DNA of 33,352 nt from Amoebophrya sp. AT5.2 (Eukaryota > Sar > Dinophyceae > Syndiniales > Amoebophryaceae): NCBI GenBank assembly GCA_005223375.1, contig RXOD01003984.1:1-33352 (forward strand), in the 5' to 3' direction. The notes beneath the pieces were generated by a model. The model saw only the letters and a list, made by a program, of their open reading frames with translations, searched no databases and was not told the origin of the DNA. The translations under genes were made by a program, and so were the position numbers. Shown here piece by piece: positions 1 through 10,600 of the stretch (positions within the stretch are counted from its first letter, which is position 1; each line of letters starts with the position of its first letter).

Positions 1-3000
1 TGTGGCTACCGCTACCGCAGATGCCGCTACCTGAGGTGGACGTATCGGAGGAGACGGAGGGTCGGCGTTCGCTGATGGACCTGCGCAGACGTTCAGCCAA
101 CAGCCCACTGATGACAGCCTTGTCAGTCACTTTGCTGATGTCCTGATGCTGATCGACGACGCACGTGGTGCTCGTCTTGCTCGCAGCGGTGGTAGTTCCT
201 GAAGTCGCCACGGAACACATAGACCCCATGCTGGATGGCGCTTCGGAGGCGGAGGCAAGCGGCGACATTGGCGGGTAAAAACCATCGTCCTCTGGCTTTT
301 GTTTGGTGGGATCATCGTATCGCGCTGTTGACGGTCCTACCGTGTCGGTCGACGACGTTGATGCCCCATCTTTATGCTCCTGCGTTTGAGGTTCATCACC
401 AGCATCAGCGACCGCAGGTGCAAGCTGTTCCCGGGTCTCCATCACCGTTGGCTTGGGAGCGGCCAGAGCAGCGTTTGCATCGTCGTTGGCGCCGGAACTG
501 GAGGCCACGGCCACGGTGGGCTCACTGCTGCGGCCCTTCGCCTTCGGCTTGGTGGGAGGAGAAGATCCCGGCGCAGCACGCCCAGAGGTCACCGTTCTTG
601 CCGGACTGGTCGCCTTCTCAAGTCGCTTCTCCCGTTGTGCCTTCCTTGCCAATTTCTTTTGCTCCTCCTTCTTCAGTGCCTTCTTGCTCAAACACTGCAT
701 GTGCATCTTGCCCGGCCGCTCAGACCCCAAATCGAGTTCCTCCGGCATGAAATGCTGACGGGTGGCCTGCGTCCGCGCGGGCTTGTTCCGCGAGCTGCTT
801 GAAGATGTGGCTGTCGCGTGGTCGTGGTCCCTGCGGTCGTGCTGGTGTCCCTTATGGTCTCGGTCACTTTGCTTTTCGTCCAACAATTCATCTCTCAGCG
901 ACCCCCGCCTACTCCTGCTGTTCCCGCGCTCCTGCGCCATACGCTTCCCCGCCGCCTCTCGTCGTGCCTTGCCTCTCGAGGACCGTGAGGGTGCAGCCGA
1001 AAACTCAGCATCGTCGTCATCTTGCCCGGCGCGGGGCACATCCTCCGCGCGGAAGCTCGAAGCCCGCGTCAGCGTTGCAGCAGCGTCGTCATCGACTTCG
1101 TCGACCTGATGTTTAGCCCGCTCCTGCGAGGTCGTATACTCCAACATTTGACACTCGATGTCTGCGGTACTTTTACGATCTTCTCGGCGCGGTCTATCCG
1201 CGGACTGAACTTCCGTGTCTTCGATTTCGGTTCGGGCATCGAATTGGGCATCTAAGTCGCAACCCCACATGCGCCAGTTTGAAGCCGGCTTCTCCATGAG
1301 TTGGCCGAGTGCCTGCGTGAGCGCATTCGGATCCAGTACGAGACCGCAATTTCCGCCTGCAAAGTGATGCGGCAGCGCCGACTGTTGCTGCTTCGAGGCA
1401 CTTCGTGTTCCTGTTCGTGCTGCTTCGTTCACAACAGACGGCTTCGCGCCAGCACCTCCGCGAAAGTCACCGCCCGACGATCTCGATTCTGCGGTGGATG
1501 CCCCAAAAAAACTACTCCGCGACGTGGAAGTCCCTACCTGCTGTTCGCTACTCAAGTCCCCGCTTTCGTGTCGTTGGCTGCGTGAGCAATTGCCTCCGAG
1601 GGGACTCGACGATCCGATGCGCATCCGCATGTTGTTGCCGCCATCATGATCATGATACCCACCCACGTGCTCCTGCTGGTGAAACGACGTGTGCCGGCTC
1701 ACCGATCCTCGCGATGAAGCTCCTTGTTCTCCGAGAAGGTATTGGTTCCAGCCAGAGGTGGGGTTCCGCCCGACCAACAGTCCAGTTTCTGCTGGCGACG
1801 GCGCCACGACGGTCTCCACCATCGGAAGAATTCGCTTCATCAGCTTTTTCTCCGTTTCACTCTTCAGCTGCGCAGACTCGCAGATTCGGCGCACCTTGTC
1901 GATAACCTGGAAAGCATCGACACGCTCCCCGAGCTCCGTTTGACGCCGTATCTTTAAAAGCAAGCCCTCGCACTGCTTCTCAGCCAAATTTGCGCGAAGG
2001 GAGTCTCGCTGTTGAGCTGTCTGCTGCGGCTTCTTCTTCGTGCGTCGAGTGGTCTTCTTTTTGCCCATCGCGGTACTGGTCGACATACCGGGCTCCCTCG
2101 GCTCACCAGTTCCAGTTGTGTCCTCCTTGTCCTTAGCCGCAGAGGAAGACCGCGGGTATGGGTACTGCGCACGCCCAAGCGACTGCGAAAACTGAGGCAC
2201 CGAAGTCGAAGTGGAAGACCGTGCGGTGCTATGGTCTGCAGCGTCGCTATGATCATGGCCCTCGTTACCACTCCCCGGCTCAGAGTTGCTTGAATCCGCT
2301 GGGATTGCCTTGAGGCGCATTATCAGCTCCTCTTCCTCTCGTGCGTGTAGCGCCGCAAGCTCTTTTTCAGTCATTCGCAGTTTCTCGTCCTCGTCGTCCT
2401 CAGCAGCATCGGGGAGGTTGACTCCTTGTTCCTCCTCGCTGCTACTTGCCCCTTGATTCATGAATTGTGCCAGCAAGTTCGAACTTGCGCTCGCGTCCGT
2501 GATGATGTGCACGTCATTTCCCGTGGTCGTGGATGGTAGGCCCGTTTCTTGACTTCGTCCGACTCCACTTCTACTATTTTCGCTCTCCCCGGGCGCGGAT
2601 CCGGAAATTCCCTGGCCGCTGCACTCGAAATCTGGAATGACGCTTCGCAGAAACGAGGGCTTCCTGAAATTCCGGATGTGCTCCGTGTAATTCGAAAGTG
2701 GCCGCATAGACATTTTCTGTGTGGTGTTATCGTAGTTGTACACGTAATGGGGGGGCACTTCGTCCTCGTCCACCTCGTCCGACAGCAGCGACGCTTGGTG
2801 GGTGCAGTGCGCGGCCATCACTTCCCGATTGGCATCTGGGAGCGGAATCGCTGCCTGCGGAAGCTCGGGCACCAGTATCCGACGATCACGATCGCGCCGG
2901 CCCCGTCGCTGAGGATCATGGGACGCTGGTTCTACATCAACGTCCAATGTAGCGTGTTCGTGTACAGGTGGGTGCCGCGGCGACGCCGCTCCTGTAGTAC

Positions 3001-6000
3001 TTGTAGTCGTAGCTCTAGAGGCACCTGCAGCTGAGGGTGCTATACGTGGTCCAGAGACGAGAGTGTGACTTGATGCGAGCTGCAAGTGCGTGAGCGCTCG
3101 TGACGGTGGCGGCGCCAGCGCCGCACCCCCGGCGGAGGAACTGCAGGAAGAAGCTGTTCGATCGATCTGGCTCTCGTTCGAGAGCGTTCGCGGCGTGGCG
3201 GTCGCGGCTGTTCTGCCGTCGGTGTCGGTGACGCATGTCGTCGCAGGTGGGGAAGGAGCGGGAATAGGAGTGGCTGAAGCTGTCGTCGTTGAGGAGGCAG
3301 AACTACTCCCGTTTCGGGCACCGAACATCGTCGGTGCGACTCCGACAGCAGGAGCAGGCTCCTCCGTTATGGGCGTCATGTGGCCGCCACGTGGAGTGCT
3401 CAACGACAACGACGACGAAACTGCACGCGCTCGCGCAGCCTCGGCTTTTTTTAGGGTAGCGTGTTCGAAGTCTGACTCTGATGTTGAGCCAACTTCTACA
3501 TCTACAACCCTGTTTAACTGTGGCACGAATGCTTCAGCTCCTTCCGCCGACGTCAACAAGCCCTGGCGGCTCGTGTACGTGTAGCTAAATTTTTTCCTAC
3601 CCCCGGCCGGCGGTACTACCTTGCTACTCACTCCCGCTTCGTCTCCGGACGAGACACCACTCGAGGACATACCACTTGCCTCTTCGACAATCTGGTCTGG
3701 TCGTGACTGCCCCCGTTCGATTCTGCGTCTCTCTTGGCGCTCCTTCAGCCACGCGATCGTGTCCGCGTGGCGCCGCACTTGCTTTGCGTATGCCCGGTTG
3801 AAAACAGGCGGCGACCCGGCGCGGCTCGTTGACGCCGCACCGTCCCTGGATGCAGTGGTCCCTGCTCCTCGTCCTGCTGCGATTCCCACAACTTCGCTAT
3901 CGCCTTCTGCACTCTCTGCTCCGCTACGTGCTGCTGGTTCCCTCAAGCCAAATCCACGCCGCCTGGCATTCTGCTGCTGCTGAATCTTCAATCGAAGCGC
4001 TTGCCGCATCGCGTTTGCGAGCGGTGTATCTTGGTACTTCCCACTAAACATGGACATCAGGCTGCGCTCCCGGGTCATATTCATGCAGGCACTTCCGGTT
4101 CCGTAGTTACTCAACGCGCGACGACGTCGCGCACTCTGCGACGGAGGTGGGGCAGCGCCAGCGGCAGCTACACTCTGCTGGTGCGTACTACTTCCGTCGA
4201 GCAGGAGCAGCGCACTGATCGTCTCCTCCGCACCGGCTGATGAGGACTCTTGTAGCTGCTGCTGGTGATGATTACCCCCGGAGATGGCTCTTGATGTCGT
4301 GACGGCTGCAGCAGGGCGGCGCTCCGGTGAGTTGAGTGGCGTGTTTTCGGCAACGCTACAGTTGTCCTCGTCCGCATCTTCGTCATCCAGAGGCTGTTTC
4401 TGTTCCTGGTCCTCAGCAAGTCTTCGCTGCCGCTCGTCCTCGGCGAGGATAGCTTCCATTCTGCGATCCAACTCTTCCACGTCGGTGCCTCCGGGCACGA
4501 GTCCGGTCAGCTCCGGCAAGATAATCGGCTCCCGCGAGTCGTGCTTCCTCAGGAAGGGAAATCGACGTCGGCGTTCGCGCTCGTCGGGGGAAAACTGGGC
4601 TTCGTATTCGGAATCGTAATCCCACTCCGCGTCATCAGCATCCTTCCGTTTCATCTTCTTCGGCGAGCTAGTCGACTTCGCGATTGCGGGGCCGCTGTTT
4701 CCGAATCTCCGGCTCTCGGCGGCCATTGCCTGCAGCGGGCGCTGCTCTTCTTCGGAAGCGCCTGATCCCAAGAAGCCAAGTCGCGCGGTGCAGCCGCCGC
4801 TGCCGCCAGCAGAAACTGCGTCGAGCACTGGGGAAGGCTGCGGCACGACCGGCACTGCGACCGGTGGAGACGAGGTGTTGGAGATGATGAACTCGCTACC
4901 GACGTCCTGCGCTGTATTCTTTGGCGGAACCGCAGTTGTCGGCGGAGACGGGCACGCAGGAGCTGGAGGCAGTTTCATTAACGCGGCAGATGCTGGCGCT
5001 GGAACGAGGGGTGCGCTTAGCTCGTCCTCGCAGAGTAGCGATGGTCGCGGTCCAAGCGGCAACTTCCTCGTTGGACGAGGTCGATGGTCATGGTTCTGGT
5101 CGCGGTCCCCTTGTTGTTCTTGCCCTACTTGTGCATGTGCTACTTCTAGAACTAGCGGATCACGAGGAAGCGGGCATTGCGACGCTACTGCTGGTGACGG
5201 TTCTGCGCTGTCCCCACTCCCGCTGGACGAGCACGAGGATGGCGCTGGTGCATTCAGATCGTCCGCGGTTGTTTCGCTTGTCGCGGATGTTGCACTGGCC
5301 GCCGCGCCATACTCCTTTACCTTTACCTGCTTTTCTTTCGATGTCTGCTTGGATGTCCACGACGCCCCACCTGAGGTAGGTACCGCCGCGCCACCAGCGC
5401 AACGTCCAGAAGTTCTTGTCCCCAGTGCCTTAACGAACGTGCTGTGGCCCACGACACCGGGCAGATTAAAGATTGAGTCCCTGCCGGGTGACCAGAACAG
5501 GCTCGTCGATGGGCAGGGAGTGCACGGTGGAGTGGAGGTAGTCGCGTGCCCGAAAAGAGTCGTGGCACCTCCACCAGTCGTCGTGCTGCCACCGATTCCA
5601 CCGCGACCACTCGCAGCCGAAGTCATAAAAGCTTGCAGCACACTGCCGCCTCTGGGAACGCCGGTGGAGGAGGTGGACCCTGCTCGTCCTGTCGCTGCGG
5701 CTGGAAGCTGCTGACGGTGGTTCTTTTTTTGCTGCAGCTCTGGTCGGTCAACATGGTGGTCTCCGACCTCGCCTGCTCCGGAGCCGGACCACCCAACCGG
5801 CGCTGCAACGGGCGATCGCGCGCACGAACGCGCAAACGAGAACTTGCTACTGCAGCTTCCACCTGTGGAAGATAAGGGTCCTGCAGCCAAGCCCCCTCCG
5901 TGTGGTATCTTGTTTTCCGGGCTGGGTTCTGGCGTGGCAATATTCGCCGACCCGGGTACGGACGCACTCCGCTCGCGGGACGACAGAGAAGAGCTGTTCC

Positions 6001-6241
6001 GGCGACGTTGCGGCAGAAAGGGCAGCGCGACCTCCTGGTTCTGCAGCCTCTGCCTCGCCGTGTCGGTGCGCTCACCACGCCCGGGGGAAGATTGGTGGGG
6101 CCCTACGCTCTCCTTGCTCGCACTTCTGGACAAGCCCGTGGTCTCGTCGGATGCCTCGCCCGCCGTCGATCCGCCGCCATCCTCGGCATCACTGTCGCTA
6201 CGGTCACCTGTCGATTCATATGCGAGACAATGAATTTGTGA
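1..6241 (-). CDS. Large low-complexity protein, 3' end beyond the left edge, 5' end unresolved
   Basis: Reading the minus strand in codons that end at positions equal to 2 modulo 3, there is no stop from 6241 to 2 (2,080 codons). An in-frame TGA lies at 6244-6242. The first in-frame ATG is 5626-5624. The 205 open codons above it have the same Ser/Gly/Pro/Arg-rich composition, so they are probably exon reached by splicing; CAG acceptors occur near 6208 and 6195. The protein is mostly disordered: poly-Ser, poly-Gln and poly-Gly runs, and acidic blocks (EDDEDE near 2375). Charged helical segments are also present: IAWLKERQERRRIERGQ near 3720, an EKQ-to-VET stretch around 1990-1805, and a KKALKKEEQKKLARKAQREK block around 690-615. 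No catalytic domain was recognised. It could be a scaffold, cytoskeletal or nuclear protein. Coding status is well supported by length and composition; function is unknown. Confidence 0.75.
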
Positions 6242-6244
6242 TCA

Positions 6245-7644
6245 AGATCATCAACTTCTACTAGTACTAAAATTCATAAAGATTTTATCCTGGATCGATC
6301 CATCATAAGTTAACCAAAGGCGTCGAAGATGAAACCGAATCCGAAACGCTACCCTACTTGCTTCAATCTTCATTATCCTTTTTATTTTAGTGAAAAAGGT
6401 GGAATACGTTGTCCCGCTGCGCGCTTCTTGGAGGAGATTTTCACCATACGTCTGTGGTTCCGACGTTTCTCTTTTTCCGAGGCGTCCTTGAGCTTGGCTT
6501 TGGTCCCGCGCGCCCCCCGCTGCGCCCCGGGCCCGCGATGCTGGTTTACAGACTGCATTCCTGCTGCTGTTCTTCATACCAACATACCACTCCACAGACC
6601 GGTCGGTCCCGGTGCCTCCGGTCTAGTACTACTTTCCAAGCTAAAATAAATCGATCATCACACACAAGTTCAGGTTTGTTCAGTATGTTTTGTCGTCATT
6701 TGTTTCCGTGAAATAAGTCGAGAAATGAAAATGAGGGCTGAGAATGAGGGCCGCACGCAGTCAAAAATACGTCACGGATAAGCACAGAACGTTCATGCTC
6801 ATGTTCTTTATTTATTGCTCTTTCTTTTTAAATCTCCTTTACGTTTACACTACAATCATATTAGCTCGGTCGTGGTGGGACTACTGATAGTGTCGTCCTT
6901 TACTCCACCAATTTCTGATTCATGTCGCTGTGCTGGCTGGTGTGGAATCAAAGAACGATAGTGCTTGTACTGGTACCTCGATCCTGCAGTTCTGCGAGGT
7001 CTGATGTGAAAGCTGATCTGTCTCTGTGGAGCTGGAGATCGTGGAAGACGGAGCATTTCAAATGATTTGGAAACGAGGAGATCAAAAGATTGAATGAACT
7101 TGAAAGTGATCATGATGAAGATGAAGAACATATTAGTGCTGGTGGGCGCGAAATATTTCGCTTACGCACTCATCGCATTTTTTCTCGATCATGTATCGAT
7201 CTACAAGCTCGAGCTCTGCTGCGAAGCGTGGACGTGGAGAAGGAGGTGAAGGCCAAGGCTCGTTGACAAGTATAATTACGGCTGTCGCTCGCGTGCGTCT
7301 CAGTTTTTTTTTTCCCACTGATAAAGAGCGAAGACGATTCGACGCATCAGTCTTCTCTTCATTGATATCATTGATTTTTTCTATACTCTAAGTAATGTGC
7401 ATTTTTTTCTTTGGCGTAGGTGTTCGACAAATGGCGTGCGTACTTATTCGAGCATGGGTCTTTAAGTGTGCTGTGGTCCGCGGACGAGCAGAAATTGATC
7501 CTGCACCTCCGCCCATGACCGATCGTCCGAAGGCGATCTTCAACTTACTCACAACCACAACAAGGATAGGAAGTAGAAGTGCGCGTTTCTTTATTTGTTC
7601 TTTACGTATCAAAATAACAAAATACATTTTGAGGCAGGCGCTTC
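6245..7644. other. Intergenic or 5' region between the low-complexity gene and the channel
   Basis: About 1.4 kb, more AT-rich than the flanking genes. It should contain the 5' exon(s) and promoter of the gene to its left and the 3' UTR of the channel to its right. A minus-strand frame with ATG near 6577 encodes about 70 Arg/Ser/Gly-rich residues before a possible GT donor near 6406; this could be the missing first exon, but no pair of splice sites is compelling. A perfect 12-bp palindrome, TGGATCGATCCA, lies at 6291-6302. Nothing else supported. Confidence 0.4.
7590..7595 (-). terminator. Candidate polyadenylation signal AATAAA of the channel gene
   Basis: The minus strand reads AATAAA about 50 nt downstream of the channel stop codon at 7647-7645, within an AT-rich stretch. 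Position and hexamer match a canonical eukaryotic poly(A) signal. Use of AATAAA in this lineage is not established from the sequence alone. Confidence 0.45.
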
Positions 7645-10600
7645 TCACAACTGCAGGCATTTTTTTCGCAGTCTCTCTTGTAGGCTCCGGTTGCCCTCCC
7701 TCGCCCGCAGGATGAGTCCCTGTCGCTCCAACTTCTGGCCCAGAGACATCAATCCCTGGTGCTGGTCGCCCTCCCGAAACACGTGCGCTTTCGAAATCCC
7801 CTTGTGCAGCTGCGCTCCCGGCAGACCTGGACCGTCGAGCGAAGACGATGGCGTCTGAAATGTCCGACTCTGCTGTCCCTGTCCCCTCGAAGTAGCGGGC
7901 GCTGCTCCCGCGAGGAGCGTCAAATCGCCCCCGCTCGGTCCCTTCCGCTGGGGTGGCCCACCTGGAGGCTGCTGCCCCGGGCTTCCTCCACCTGAAGGCC
8001 TGCGCTGCATCTTCTCTGCGACGACATCGGCGAAGCCAAAGTTTCGCTTTGTTCTGCTGGGTGGGATGAACTGCTGGGTCGTTTTCGCGCTGTTGGTGGA
8101 AACTTTTCCCGGAGCGGGTTGTCGTCCCCCCTGCAGTATCCCTTCGGTCCGTGCGCGGGCGAATTTTTTCGCGATGCCCCGCACAATGCTGTTCTCAACC
8201 AATGGCGCTGCTGCAGACGCTGCTCGTGCTGCTGCTGCCGGAGGTGGTTCGTCAAGCTGATCGCGATCGCCCTCGCCACCGCGTTCGCTGAGGTTCACGG
8301 CAGCAGCTGGCAAAATGTGCACGGCCTTGTCGGCTGGCGAACGCGACAGCCGCTTCGTGTAGGTGGCGCCCAAAAGCAGTGCCGCGCCGGAACTCTGCGC
8401 ACCGCCGTCCGTCGGAGAACCCGCGACCATCTCCACGACTTGCGAAGTAGACCCAACAGCCGGAAGATTGTCAAGCCTGTCGCCGGCGGCGCTTCTTGCC
8501 GTCGATGTCGGCGTCACCGTTTCCGTTTTTTTTGACGTCGAGGTATGGTCGCCCGGCGCACTTCCGCTGTCCCTGTCCTCCTCTGTGTCCGTCCTTTCGC
8601 CAATGCGGAAGCTGCCTCGCTCCGGGTCGCGGAGGCAGCTTTGGCGCTGGAACGTCCAGTCGACGAGGTTGATCTGCTGGGGAGCAGCCGCAGCGCGAGA
8701 GCTCGCCGTAGTTCCAGAAGGCCCCGGGCGATGCAGTTCGAGCTCCGGAGCGGCCGCACTACTTTGTGATCGTGGCGTTTCGCCATCTACCGCGGCGTCT
8801 CCATATTTATTTTCTCCTGCGTCATCCAACTTCCCTAACTCCGGTCTCTCACGGCGTGCTGCGGGACTCGCTTCAAAGAGCCCTGCGTCAAGTTCACTTT
8901 CAAGGTCCTTTTCCGCTCGAGCACCCGATCGTCCGCGCTCGAGGTCATCTTCTGCATCGTCATCCACCTCGGACATGTCGGCAAATCGACCTCCACCTCG
9001 ACCTCGTCCCTGCTCCACATCGAAATCAGCACCGTGACGTGGAGGATCATCGTCTTCGTCGCTCCTCGCGTTCTCCCGGTCAAGGTCAACACGATTAGCC
9101 TCGCCCGGCATTACCATTTCCACGCCAGACGAGGACTCCGCCTCCGATAGCATTTTCGACTTTCGATCTTCCTCTTCCTTCTCCTCCGCCTCGACACAGC
9201 CGACCACCTGGATCAGCCACACGACAAAGATATTTCCCACCACGGTGGTGAAGAAGAAGAAAAACAGTGTCTGGAACACGAGCCCGTAGGCAATGCTCGT
9301 CACCGGAATTTCGATCCAGCGCAGCCCCTTGTGCGTTTTCTTCAGCTCGTCCACCTGCGCCTTCAGAGAGCCCAGCAGCGCGCACAGCGGCCGGTAGCCG
9401 GGGTAAGACAGATCCATGGCCTCCGCCAGGGGAGCGTCGAAGGTGTTCACCCAAATTTGGTAGCAGTTGTGCACGGACAGAGGCAGGTCGTTGAAATTCA
9501 AAATCTGCAACCCGCCCTGAAAGAAGGCCGTATCCTTAAACTCCTTCAGCCGCTGCCGCGCGTCCTCGAGCTCGTGGGGCTGCTGCTTTAGGATCTGGTG
9601 GAAATATTAATATTGTAATTTTTCGATTTATTTTTAGTAGAGGCAGACCATCATGAGGATGCGGGATGAGAGAGTATGAGAGGTCGTGAAACTTAAACCT
9701 AAACAAGCACTCCGCCTCAGCTTCCTACTTTTCCGATAAAAAATAAGCGCTCATAGGTACCTCTTCCCGCCAGGCCGGGATTCTGGGATTTTTCATGCCT
9801 AGCTCGGTGCCGCCCCAAACCAACATTCCGACGGCCGAAAAGGTGAAGAGCGCGAAGAACATCAGCGCGGCGACGTCTTCGCAGGCCTGCACCAGATCCT
9901 CCATGGCGGTAAAGACAACCTTGAAACTGTTCGATTTCATCAGCAGTTGCACCAGTTTCACCAGTCGGAGGAGATTCAGGTAACGCGCGAACCAGCGCCA
10001 CTGCGAGGGGTCTAGCTCGACAAGGGAAAGCGAAAACCCGCGATTAAGAGCCTGCCCCGGACTGTTCTGTGGCGTTGCACCCCCACCTGGATTGAAAAGA
10101 ATTAATAAAATGGTCCGCTCTAGTACTCGACGGCACGTCACTTCATGAACAAAAGCTGCCACCTTCGTCGTTCAAATTCTATGTATGGAAGACGTTGATC
10201 GCGAAGTGACCCACCTGGTGTCGCTCTACGCCGCATCCATCGTCTGGGTGGCCCTGGCGGCCACCGTGCATTTTATATGTTGCTCGGGGACAAGTGTGCG
10301 TGACCTCTACATGGTGTTGTTTCGCTTTTTTCGCTCCCAGGGCCTCGAACTGTTGTCAGTTCGCGAGGTCTCGGTCGCAAGTGGGCGCATGTACCCAGCG
10401 AGCCGGAGCAGCTCTTGCTATCGTAACTTTCGTCGTGTGAAGAAACAAAATAAAAGCTCCTGAGGAGCTGCACCTAGAAGCTGCTCCCCGGGATAGCTGG
10501 CGAATCCGCCCTGCGGGGGCGGTTCCGGCAGGTCGACCCAGCAGAACGCCACGTCCATTATGGAGCTCGCGAAGAGCAGAATCGCGGTGCAGAAGTCGAA

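Noticed and set aside
4788..5714. Plus-strand open frame of 308 codons (and several shorter ones between 235 and 6264)
   Set aside because: Antisense to the continuous 2,080-codon minus frame. These plus frames are short, overlap each other in different phases, and are Cys/Ser/Arg-rich as expected of shadows.
8363..9037. Plus-strand open frame of 224 codons
   Set aside because: Antisense to the disordered C-terminal tail of the channel; Ser/Ala/Arg/Pro-rich without motif.
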